From Lachnoclostridium sp. UBA6475 (GTDB lineage: Bacteria > Bacillota > Clostridia > Lachnospirales > Lachnospiraceae): 7,966 nucleotides of DNA. This document shows, one piece after another, positions 1 through 6,584 of the stretch. A program made the translations under genes and the position numbers. The stretch is taken from NCBI GenBank assembly GCA_002435545.1, contig DJNB01000049.1:5776-13741 (forward strand). The letters are read 5' to 3'. The notes under the pieces are model-generated. The model saw nothing but the letters and a program-made list of their open reading frames with translations, was not told where the DNA came from and ran no database searches. Within the stretch, counting starts at the first letter, position 1. Each line of letters opens with the position of its first letter.

Positions 1-727
1 CCTGGTTACTCTTGTCGCGGTACTGCTCCGGAGCAGAATACCCTACTTTGATCACCTTTTCACAATTTTTTCCTTCTGCACTATCATTTAACTGGGCGGC
101 ACCGAAGTCGAATACCTTGATCGCATCTTCGCTTGATATAAAGATATTATCCGGGCTGATATCTCGGTGGATAATTCCTTTGCTATGTATTTTCTTTACC
201 GCACTGATGATAAGATCGATGATATGCAGCGCAACCTGTGGCTGCATTCTTCCCTGCTTTTCCAGATAATCCTTTAAAAGCACACCATCAATGTATTCCA
301 TGATGATGTAAGCCGTATTATTTTCTTCAAAAAAATCATATACATTTACAATATCTTTTGCTTTTCCAAATTGTGCGATGCTCTGCGCTTCCATCAAAAA
401 ACGCTTCAGCTCTACACGGTATTGCTGCTGTTTATCACCGGAAAGCAGTCCTACCACACTCTCGCCCGGAGCACGGTTTACTAGTCCTGCCGGGAAAAAT
501 TCTTTCACTGCCACCGCGATACCAAGTGTTGTGTCATAGCAGCGGTATGTAATACCAAAGCCACCCATATCAATTGCCGTTCCAACGATAAAATGATTCG
601 CAAGGATGGTTCCCGGTGTAAGATACTGAGGGTGCTCCGGCGGCGTTCCCTCGGCATATCCGCAATAAGGGCACACTTCATACTGCCCTTTTACGCTAAA
701 ACAATTCATACATAATTCACTTGCCAT
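1..727 (-). CDS. Zinc-ribbon Ser/Thr protein kinase (gene H), 3' end cut by window edge
   Basis: Hanks-type Ser/Thr kinase, read from the ATG at 727 with an AGAGGAG ribosome site 5 nt upstream; 242 codons are open to the window edge without a stop. Residues 6-22 hold a zinc ribbon (C6, C9, C19, C22). The kinase domain starts near residue 45: glycine loop MGGFGITY (54-61), ATP-binding K75 in AVKEFFP, alpha-C glutamate E113, hinge MEYIDG (143-148), catalytic loop HRDISPDN (187-194), DFG (207-209) and APEQY (232-236). All core catalytic residues are present, but the catalytic-loop Lys of HRDxKxxN is Ser. The C-lobe end and anything beyond it are outside the window, so a C-terminal FHA, repeat or membrane segment cannot be judged. 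It starts 12 nt after gene G and is a paralogue of gene D, aligning residue for residue through K75 and E113. Expected to phosphorylate Thr/Ser on the operon's FHA proteins (inference). Confidence 0.95.
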   Translation of the reverse strand, partial: MASELCMNCFSVKGQYEVCPYCGYAEGTPPEHPQYLTPGTILANHFIVGTAIDMGGFGITYRCYDTTLGIAVAVKEFFPAGLVNRAPGESVVGLLSGDKQQQYRVELKRFLMEAQSIAQFGKAKDIVNVYDFFEENNTAYIIMEYIDGVLLKDYLEKQGRMQPQVALHIIDLIISAVKKIHSKGIIHRDISPDNIFISSEDAIKVFDFGAAQLNDSAEGKNCEKVIKVGYSAPEQYRDKSNQ

Positions 728-739
728 AATTACTCCTCT

Positions 740-1672
740 TTACACTAACGAAAATCTGTTGGAAGAATCTCCAATATCAAGCATTACGCCCGTATCAAGC
801 CACACTTCCATATTTTGTGGCAGCGGTTCTTCCTGTCCATTCATATAAGTTCCTGTACTTGATGTATCATATAACTTGTACTGGCCGCGTGCTTCGTCCC
901 ATGTAATCTGACAATGCTGGCGGCTCACATGCATTTCACCGGCAAAGACCAGATCATTCTCCGGTTTTCTGCCCAGACGTATCATCTCGCCATCTTTCAA
1001 GGTAAGCTGTGCCCCCTGGTACATACCGGTGATACCAATGATTGTACCATGTGGTGCTGTGCTCTGAGGTGTCTGCTGCACGTTTTCCTGCGGTACGGCT
1101 TCTTCCTGCACAACATTATATTTTGCCTGAAGCTGCTGCTCTTTGATCTCCTGCAGCTGCGGTATCTCTGCACTTTCCGAAGCACGGCGTACACGCGGGC
1201 GCAGGAAAAGGGTACAGATTCCAAGTATCGCCGCCACACTCGCACCAACCAGTAATATGACATTTCCCAGTCCCATATGTACCTTCTGGTTTTCCGTCAA
1301 TGTCCACATCTTATGGCGGTTAAAGAACAATACCAATTGCAGTATCAGATTGACAATTGCTCCTATTCCGGTAAAATTCTGCTTCGGGCCGCCTACCACT
1401 CCCCAGATACCAAAAAGAAGGACAACACAAGCAGAAATCATCATACATACAATGATGAGCATTTTTTGCGATCCGGTAAAGGCATCGGATGCTGTCATTG
1501 TCAGCGCATCTCCTTTTCCGCCAAACAACGCGCAGATGTAATTCCACAGGGAAGCTGTCAGCGTACGATAGTTTTCCTGGGTTACATTAACCCAGGAAAC
1601 AAACCATCCCGCGAGATTCGCCAAAAGCACGATACCACAACTAATTCTTATGCTTTTTGCCAAACGATCCAT
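740..1672 (-). CDS. Four-transmembrane protein with cytosolic FHA domain (gene G)
   Basis: 310-residue membrane protein. Hydrophobic segments at about 8-29, 70-92, 100-118 and 134-157 predict four membrane spans. The positive-inside rule (KSIR before span 1, RPRVRR after span 4) puts both ends in the cytoplasm, with an outer loop at about 30-69. A Gln-rich linker (about 170-206) leads to a C-terminal FHA domain at about 210-310. That domain has GR (234-235), S250-R-Q-H253, and TGTYMNG (273-279), so the phosphothreonine pocket looks largely intact; the first Asn of the usual NGT is Thr. Known role of FHA: binding phosphothreonine peptides. Inferred role: recruiting phosphorylated partners of the neighbouring kinases to the membrane. 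The membrane part matches no family I recognise. Start chosen at ATG 1672, with GTGAGG 5 nt upstream overlapping the stop of gene F. A perfect 12-bp inverted repeat lies in the codons of the first outer loop. Confidence 0.9.
   Translation of the reverse strand: MDRLAKSIRISCGIVLLANLAGWFVSWVNVTQENYRTLTASLWNYICALFGGKGDALTMTASDAFTGSQKMLIIVCMMISACVVLLFGIWGVVGGPKQNFTGIGAIVNLILQLVLFFNRHKMWTLTENQKVHMGLGNVILLVGASVAAILGICTLFLRPRVRRASESAEIPQLQEIKEQQLQAKYNVVQEEAVPQENVQQTPQSTAPHGTIIGITGMYQGAQLTLKDGEMIRLGRKPENDLVFAGEMHVSRQHCQITWDEARGQYKLYDTSSTGTYMNGQEEPLPQNMEVWLDTGVMLDIGDSSNRFSLV
1573..1599 (-). repeat. Perfect 12-bp inverted repeat, 3-nt loop, inside gene G
   Basis: On the + strand, TTTCCTGGGTTA (1573-1584) is followed by CAT and then its exact reverse complement TAACCCAGGAAA (1588-1599). 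In the mRNA this is a 12-bp stem with a three-base AUG loop, starting about 73 nt after the start codon of gene G. It lies in codons for the outer loop after span 1 (around VSWVNVTQE). There is no U-tract after it, so it is not an intrinsic terminator. It could be an RNA hairpin affecting translation or decay, a protein-binding site, or chance. Confidence 0.85.
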
Positions 1673-1679
1673 AATAACC

Positions 1680-2501
1680 TCACTTTAATTCATTTTCTTT
1701 TTTGTGAATAAGAATGTCATTCCAGTTAAACTGCTGGCCACACAGAGGAATAAATACAAGATTTACCTCACCTACCGTGATCATGTCATAGGCTTTCAAT
1801 TCTACCGGATTTAATACTACTTCATTGTTGCAGTATACAAGACTGCTTGCTTCACCCGGCTGAACAAGATACAGATGCTGCTTTGGTTCGTAAATGATAA
1901 TTGCCTGTTTTTCTCTCGACACACTGCGGTCCCCTGTCAAAGCGATATCCATGCTGGCATCACGTCCGATAAAGTTCTTTCCTACTTTCAGATGGAAATC
2001 CTGTCCGATGTGATTGCCTCCGATCGCAACAAGCCATCCCACACATGGTCCGTTAAGTGCCTTTGACGATGCTTTTTCCTGCTGTGGCATTGATAATACA
2101 GGCGTAGTCTCATTGTTTCCAAATGTAGCTTCCTCATAATCAAAAAATGCTAATGTATGATCGTCGTCATCATCACTTGTAGTCTGTGTCTCTCCTACCG
2201 GATTCCATGGTTCTGTCGCCCCGATACTGGAATTTTCCGTCAGTGGAACCGTCACCGAATCTGCTGAAACACCGCCAAGCGGAAGTGTATCGTCTGCCTG
2301 ATAATCCACTGTTGCAGCCTGTATCGGCGTCGGTTGTGGAGTAGGCGGTACTGGGGGTGCCGCTTCTGTCACCATATCTGCTCCCTCCGTAAACATCTGT
2401 GTCGGTGTATCCACCATACCTGCTGCCCCTCCACAGTGCGGACAGCTTGGATACTTTTCTCCATCATAAAAATGACCTTGTGCACATCTTGTTAAATTCA
2501 T
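1680..2501 (-). CDS. Zinc-ribbon + FHA domain protein (gene F)
   Basis: 273-residue soluble protein. The N-terminus has a zinc-ribbon-like motif C6-x3-H10-F-Y-D followed by C20-P-H-C23. A long low-complexity linker (about 30-150) is rich in Pro, Thr and acidic residues, including a PPVPPTPQPTP stretch (49-59) and a run of five Asp (110-114) before HTLAFFD. A C-terminal FHA-like domain spans about 152-260: FIGR (177-180), S195-R-E-K-Q199, LVYCNN (221-226). The pocket is non-standard: Gln stands where the related gene B has His, and there is no NGT/NG motif. Linker Thr residues in acidic context (T72, T116, T132-T133 in NETTPVL) are candidate phosphorylation sites. It is a paralogue of gene B, with matching zinc motif and C-terminal WLV...KNFIGR...LVF core. 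ATG 2501 has AAGGAG 6 nt upstream, and the gene follows E after 48 nt. Probably a phospho-regulated adaptor (inference). Confidence 0.9.
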   Translation of the reverse strand: MNLTRCAQGHFYDGEKYPSCPHCGGAAGMVDTPTQMFTEGADMVTEAAPPVPPTPQPTPIQAATVDYQADDTLPLGGVSADSVTVPLTENSSIGATEPWNPVGETQTTSDDDDDHTLAFFDYEEATFGNNETTPVLSMPQQEKASSKALNGPCVGWLVAIGGNHIGQDFHLKVGKNFIGRDASMDIALTGDRSVSREKQAIIIYEPKQHLYLVQPGEASSLVYCNNEVVLNPVELKAYDMITVGEVNLVFIPLCGQQFNWNDILIHKKENELK

Positions 2502-2516
2502 AATAATCTCCTTTCT

Positions 2517-2532
2517 TGTATCTGTAGATACA
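2517..2532 (-). repeat. Palindrome beside the ribosome site of gene F
   Basis: TGTATCT (2517-2523), two bases, then AGATACA (2526-2532): perfect 7-bp arms. In the mRNA the hairpin ends three nucleotides before the AAGGAG ribosome site of gene F (2508-2513). It could modulate F translation or be an operator-like site. No U-tract follows, so a terminator is unlikely. Confidence 0.5.
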
Positions 2533-2534
2533 GC

Positions 2535-2551
2535 AAAGCAACTTGTGCTTT
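2535..2551 (-). repeat. Small inverted repeat at the end of gene E
   Basis: AAAGCA (2535-2540), five-base spacer, TGCTTT (2546-2551): 6-bp arms overlapping the stop codon of gene E. In the mRNA it lies directly before the 2517-2532 palindrome. It is weak alone, but the two stems stacked in a 48-nt gap could act as an RNA processing or stability element between E and F. Confidence 0.4.
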
Positions 2552-3425
2552 ATCTTTCTTTTTTTATACTGCTTTCTCTATATTGCAATATGGCAACGGA
2601 CGTATTATCCTGTGAATGTGTATTGCCATGAACTGCCGCTTCTACTAATTGAACTGCCTTTTGCTCGATTGGATTTTTGTCATCCAGGATAATGCTCTTA
2701 ATCTGATGATCCGGCAGTGTCTTTGTAATTCCGTCACTGCAGAGCATCACAACATCGCCATAGTGCATCTCAATCGGCTGTGTACTAATGTCCATGAGAC
2801 TGACATTTCCAATTCCAAGGAAACTGATCAAAGCTTCTTTCTGCCGTTTTCCCATCGCTTCTTCCTGTGTCATTTTCCCCTGCGCTACCATCTCCTGTAA
2901 ACGGAGCCAGTAGTTATGATCTCTTGTTATCTGGCGGATCTCATTGCCACGGATAATATAGATTCTGCTATCTCCAACCGATGCCCAGTACAGCCTGTTT
3001 TCTTCCGCAATCGCTGCTACCATGGTCGTACCGGATCCCCTTCCATTTTCCTTTGGAAATCCTGCAATCGTCTTGTCAATCGTTACAATTGCACTCCGGA
3101 AAAACCCCGGAATATTCATCTGTGGCTGGCTCTGCACATTCTGGAAACCAGTTATCATCATCTGGATTGCTGTCCGGCTTGCCTTGCCTCCGTCTGCCAT
3201 TCCTCCCATACCATCACATACAACGGCCATTACACGAGTCTTACGGTTCGCCGCAAATTTCTTTGACGGCGTTACATAGACGGCATCCTGCTGATATTCA
3301 CGTCTGCCCTGATCGGTATAGCAAAATGTTGCAAGCTCCGGCACCGTTCGCACAATTTTCGGTCTTTCCACCGGCTGTTGCGCCGCATATGGCATTCCCA
3401 TGTCCTTTTTCTTTCTTCCAAACAT
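2550..3425 (-). CDS. PP2C-type Ser/Thr protein phosphatase (gene E)
   Basis: 291-residue metal-dependent PPM/PP2C phosphatase, expected to remove phosphate from phospho-Thr/Ser using two metal ions. Motifs in order: TDQGRREYQQD with metal ligand D47; DGMGGMADGGKAS (71-83, metal ligand D71); GSGTTM (130-135); VGDSRIY (150-156); TRDHNYW (167-173); LCSDGITK (228-235, D231); DNTSV (273-277, D273). All metal-binding Asp are present, so it should be active. The usual GGHxxGExAS is altered to GGMADGGKAS. About 30 residues precede the domain, with a basic FGRKKK start and no signal peptide or membrane span. The start is unambiguous: ATG 3425 directly follows the TAG of kinase D, with GGAGG 8 nt upstream inside the kinase gene. 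This coupling of kinase and phosphatase suggests matched synthesis and opposing action on shared substrates. Confidence 0.95.
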   Translation of the reverse strand: MFGRKKKDMGMPYAAQQPVERPKIVRTVPELATFCYTDQGRREYQQDAVYVTPSKKFAANRKTRVMAVVCDGMGGMADGGKASRTAIQMMITGFQNVQSQPQMNIPGFFRSAIVTIDKTIAGFPKENGRGSGTTMVAAIAEENRLYWASVGDSRIYIIRGNEIRQITRDHNYWLRLQEMVAQGKMTQEEAMGKRQKEALISFLGIGNVSLMDISTQPIEMHYGDVVMLCSDGITKTLPDHQIKSIILDDKNPIEQKAVQLVEAAVHGNTHSQDNTSVAILQYRESSIKKER

Positions 3426-4745
3426 CTATTGCACCTCCACAAAAAAGATAAATCGTTCTATTTTCGTCTGCATATAAAACCAGTCCCCCGAAGCCAGATA
3501 CGCCGTTTGTCCTTTTTGCAGTATCTGGTTTCTGACATACGTATGATTTTTTGAATAATTTGTCAGCCTGAATTTTTTACTTTTTCGATTGTATTCTACC
3601 ATGCAGTGCAGCGAACTGATCTGATTGTTATTCAGGTAAACATCACATACCATACCGCTGTCTTTTCTTCCTATCGTCAATTGTGTGCCGGTAAACGGCC
3701 ATTTTCCAACAACCGCTCCCCTCTGATTCTGCATACACAGATATGCCTGTCCATTTTGTGTCACCGTCTGTGTACTTACACTGTTGTTAATTCCGGATTC
3801 TTCCAGAAACTCGCTGACCGTACTTGGTCGTTCCTTATAATTTTTCCGCATTCCCCGCGCAATCGCCCGGCTTAACGCTGCCGGTACATTGCTGTTGAGA
3901 TAGGCAACCGGCGTAAGTCTTTCTCCATTCTGCCTGTCGGGTGCTGACGGCGGTTTTTTCCCGGTCACCATATAATAATACGTTGCACACAATGCATAAA
4001 CGTCCGTCCACGGTCCCTGATGACCGGTTCTGGAATACTGTTCAATCGGCGCAAAGCCGGGTTTTACAAAAATTGACATACTCATTGGACTGCTCAGAGC
4101 ATAGGTTCTTGTTGCTCCAAAATCAATCAGTTTAAATTGTCCACCGGGTGTAAGCATGATATTGTCCGGGCTGATATCCCGGTGAAGCAGCATATTCTGG
4201 TGGATCTGCTCCAGCGCCTCTCCAATCTCCCGAAGCATCTGGTTCGCCATGTGAATGGTAACGGTATGGTTCTTTTTTTTCATATAGTTGTTGACGGTTT
4301 CTCCCTGAATATATTCCATCACCATATAAGCCGTTTGATTATCATAAAAGAAATCGTATACATTTACCACATGCGGATTGGCATAAAGTCCCTGCAATAT
4401 CTTCGCTTCATTGATAAAGACATCGCGTCCATGCTGATATACTTCTGTCTGCACTTCTCCATTGGGAATCAGGCAGCAGCTCTCATTATCGCGGACTGCC
4501 CAGGCTCTTGGAAAATATTCTTTTACCGCACACAATCCACTTGCCATAGGATCAAATGCGAGATATGTAACACCAAAACCACCGATTCCAAGCACTCTTC
4601 CGATAAAATAACGCTTCTTTAACTGCGTTCCCGGAAGCAGTACATTTTTGGGGGTTGGTTCACCTACATAGCCGCAGCTCTTACAGATTTGTCCATTGTA
4701 TGTACCCATTTGAAAACAATTGGGGCAAAATGTATATCCTTTCAT
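3426..4745 (-). CDS. Zinc-ribbon Ser/Thr kinase with C-terminal FHA domain (gene D)
   Basis: 439 residues from ATG 4745. Zinc ribbon C7-x2-C10 / C21-x2-C24. Kinase domain about 45-310: GIGGFGVTY (53-61), K75 in AVKEYFP, E113, MEYIQG (143-148), HRDISPDN (188-195), DFG (208-210), FAPIEQY (231-237, where APE would be expected), TDVYALC (247-253). A short Ser/Thr/Gln linker leads to an FHA domain at about 340-439: GR (359-360), ISSLH (376-380), then a divergent KNHTYVRN in place of NGTxVNG. No membrane span or PASTA repeats, so a cytosolic kinase that carries its own reader domain, probably for substrate docking or self-binding after autophosphorylation (inference). As in gene H, the catalytic-loop Lys is Ser. 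An in-frame GTG at 4766 is possible, but the ATG has GGAGAG 6 nt upstream and leads straight into the zinc ribbon. It follows C by 45 nt and abuts phosphatase E with no gap. Confidence 0.95.
   Translation of the reverse strand: MKGYTFCPNCFQMGTYNGQICKSCGYVGEPTPKNVLLPGTQLKKRYFIGRVLGIGGFGVTYLAFDPMASGLCAVKEYFPRAWAVRDNESCCLIPNGEVQTEVYQHGRDVFINEAKILQGLYANPHVVNVYDFFYDNQTAYMVMEYIQGETVNNYMKKKNHTVTIHMANQMLREIGEALEQIHQNMLLHRDISPDNIMLTPGGQFKLIDFGATRTYALSSPMSMSIFVKPGFAPIEQYSRTGHQGPWTDVYALCATYYYMVTGKKPPSAPDRQNGERLTPVAYLNSNVPAALSRAIARGMRKNYKERPSTVSEFLEESGINNSVSTQTVTQNGQAYLCMQNQRGAVVGKWPFTGTQLTIGRKDSGMVCDVYLNNNQISSLHCMVEYNRKSKKFRLTNYSKNHTYVRNQILQKGQTAYLASGDWFYMQTKIERFIFFVEVQ
3434..3438 (-). promoter_or_regulatory. 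Ribosome binding site of phosphatase E inside kinase D
   Basis: GGAGG on the minus strand, 8 nt before ATG 3425, lies within the last codons of the kinase gene. The TAG of D is immediately followed by the ATG of E (TAGATG). Ribosomes finishing the kinase are placed to restart on the phosphatase, which would tie the two products together. Confidence 0.8.
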
Positions 4746-4751
4746 CCGGTT

Positions 4752-4757
4752 CTCTCC
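4752..4757 (-). promoter_or_regulatory. Ribosome binding site deciding the start of kinase D
   Basis: GGAGAG on the minus strand, 6 nt before ATG 4745, favours this ATG over the upstream in-frame GTG at 4766, which lacks a comparable site. Confidence 0.7.
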
Positions 4758-4790
4758 AATCCACACTCACATCGTGCATTACTGTGCCGG

Positions 4791-6584
4791 CTATGCATCA
4801 TTTATCACATGAAAGATAAATGTCTCTCTTCCGGCAGTAATCTTATCTCCTTCTAACAACATACGTTTGGATGTAACCTTTACACCATTTACAAATGTTC
4901 CGTTGGTAGACTCCAGGTCTTCGATGTAACACGCCATCTTCGTCACTTCGATAACAAAATGCTGCTTTGACAATCTCTCATCATCAAAGAAAATATTGCA
5001 CATCTCCGATCGTCCGACAAACAAACTTCCTTCCACATTCCATTCGACGTCTTTGATCGTTCCCGCGCGGTCTGTAATCGTTAAGCGGATCAGTTTGGTA
5101 TCCGCTTTCAGCATATCTGACGGATCCACTTCCACAATCTTTCCCGGTTTTTTCTTCACGATGATGACAACGATCAGTCCGATAACAACAACTAATGCAA
5201 TAACCGCGATCCACCAGTAGGATTTAAGGAATTCCTTTGCCTTTTCTTTTCCTTCATTCAAACCTTCAAATGAAAACTCGTACGTTTTTGTCAATTTATT
5301 CTGTTCCTGTGTGTCATCGCAGATATTGGTACAACTTAATGTATAATCTCCGGTATAAAGGGATTCTTCGAAAGTAAGAACAACCTTATTGTCCACACTA
5401 TTGTAATTGGCACTGCTTATCTTCCAAATTTTTCCATCGTCTTTTTCGGTTTTTGTCTTAACAATGTAATTGGCTGCCTTATCCGCACCTATCACATTTC
5501 CCGAATCATCGGTTATCGTAAAACTGATGGAATTCGCCTGTATTTTCTTGATATCCTTGATCTCCGGCGGGGCGGTATCTTCGGCAAAAGAACTGTAATT
5601 TACATTTACCGGATCCATCGCCTGTGACGTACCATCTACAGATGCCGTCAAAGTCAGTTTGGCAATTCCGTCTACTTTTTTGTTGGACGGTGCTTTTAAT
5701 TTAACTACGAAAGTTCCCTTTTTCCAGATGGTTTTGATGTCTTTAAATGCGGTGGCAACCGTCTTCTTTGATTTGCTGCCGCTGCAGTCCGCATAATACC
5801 CACGGCAGTTCTTTTCATCTAAGATTTTGTCGCGCGTATATCTCATCTTGGTTTTATTAGGCTTTTGCGCCTTGTTGTACAAGATCACACCGTAAACCGG
5901 AATCATCGAATCCGCTACCGTCTTTCGGATCACTTCTTTGTCATTATTTTTTCCGGTAGAATCATCCTCTCCATCTGTCACAAGAAGAACTACGGTTCGC
6001 TTTTCAAATGTTGTATTTTCTTCCAGTACTTCACGCAGAGAACGGTACAATACCGTCTTACTCTTTTTGCTGTTATAATACTTTATGCTTTGGATCTTTT
6101 TCAGATCGGCGGATAATTGACCGCTGTCTTTTCCGTTTACTTCTCTGCCGAGTACATTTTTCTTACTTCCGGCAGAATCATTGCCGCCTACGGTGTAAAG
6201 TGTCAATTGATCCGCATCTGACATTTCTTTGCGAAAGTTTATCAATTGTTTTTTGGCTTCGCCAAGCTGCCCCGGTTCAACCGATCCGGAATTATCTACC
6301 AGTACGATATAACGGATGCCTTCGCCACTTTTATCAAATGAAGTTGTCTCCCCGGACTGCATGAGGTTGATATCGTCACCAACCGTACCGGAAAAAACCG
6401 CGTCTTTTTTCATCTTGCCGCCTGTCACATACGCCGTGACATCCGGTGCTTTTCCCTGTGCCTGCTCCACAAGATAAGGGGTCATAAATGTCTTTGCCTG
6501 AATCTGTACACCGGTCTGCATTGCAAACGCTGCTGCGACCAATGCCGCCGCAATCCACATACATTTTTTTATTCTTCCTGCCAT
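4791..6584 (-). CDS. Secreted VWA / Ig-like / transmembrane / cytosolic FHA protein (gene C)
   Basis: 597 residues from ATG 6584. Basic start (MAGRIKK) and a hydrophobic stretch to about residue 25, with a likely cleavage after QIQA, form a signal peptide. VWA domain about 90-290 with a complete-looking metal site: DNSGS (97-101), a Thr in LYTVGG (128-133), TDGED (203-207). A beta-rich segment at about 340-440, ending GDYTLSC...C, resembles bacterial Ig-like domains; Cys pairs C260/C267 and C418/C422 could form disulfides outside the cell. One membrane span at about 456-477 is followed by KKKPGK, placing the C-terminus inside. The cytosolic FHA domain (about 498-597) has GR (524-525), SKQH (539-542) and STNGTFVNG (559-567), the most canonical pocket in the window. 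Inferred role: receptor or scaffold linking an outer ligand to inner phosphothreonine signalling. The first 16 nt overlap gene B; an upstream TTG (6602) is in frame but lies over the ribosome site. Confidence 0.93.
   Translation of the reverse strand: MAGRIKKCMWIAAALVAAAFAMQTGVQIQAKTFMTPYLVEQAQGKAPDVTAYVTGGKMKKDAVFSGTVGDDINLMQSGETTSFDKSGEGIRYIVLVDNSGSVEPGQLGEAKKQLINFRKEMSDADQLTLYTVGGNDSAGSKKNVLGREVNGKDSGQLSADLKKIQSIKYYNSKKSKTVLYRSLREVLEENTTFEKRTVVLLVTDGEDDSTGKNNDKEVIRKTVADSMIPVYGVILYNKAQKPNKTKMRYTRDKILDEKNCRGYYADCSGSKSKKTVATAFKDIKTIWKKGTFVVKLKAPSNKKVDGIAKLTLTASVDGTSQAMDPVNVNYSSFAEDTAPPEIKDIKKIQANSISFTITDDSGNVIGADKAANYIVKTKTEKDDGKIWKISSANYNSVDNKVVLTFEESLYTGDYTLSCTNICDDTQEQNKLTKTYEFSFEGLNEGKEKAKEFLKSYWWIAVIALVVVIGLIVVIIVKKKPGKIVEVDPSDMLKADTKLIRLTITDRAGTIKDVEWNVEGSLFVGRSEMCNIFFDDERLSKQHFVIEVTKMACYIEDLESTNGTFVNGVKVTSKRMLLEGDKITAGRETFIFHVINDA

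Noticed and set aside
2155..2175. Short GAC/GAT trinucleotide repeat
   Set aside because: It encodes the five-Asp run of gene F and is better explained as coding low complexity than as a separate repeat element.
4272..4280. Run of T on the + strand that could suggest a terminator
   Set aside because: It encodes the Lys run KKK of kinase D on the minus strand, has no GC-rich stem, and lies inside a conserved gene.
4137..4622. 161-codon open frame on the + strand
   Set aside because: It lies wholly antisense to the well-supported kinase D, has no recognisable domain, and no ribosome site stands out. It is a shadow of the kinase codons.
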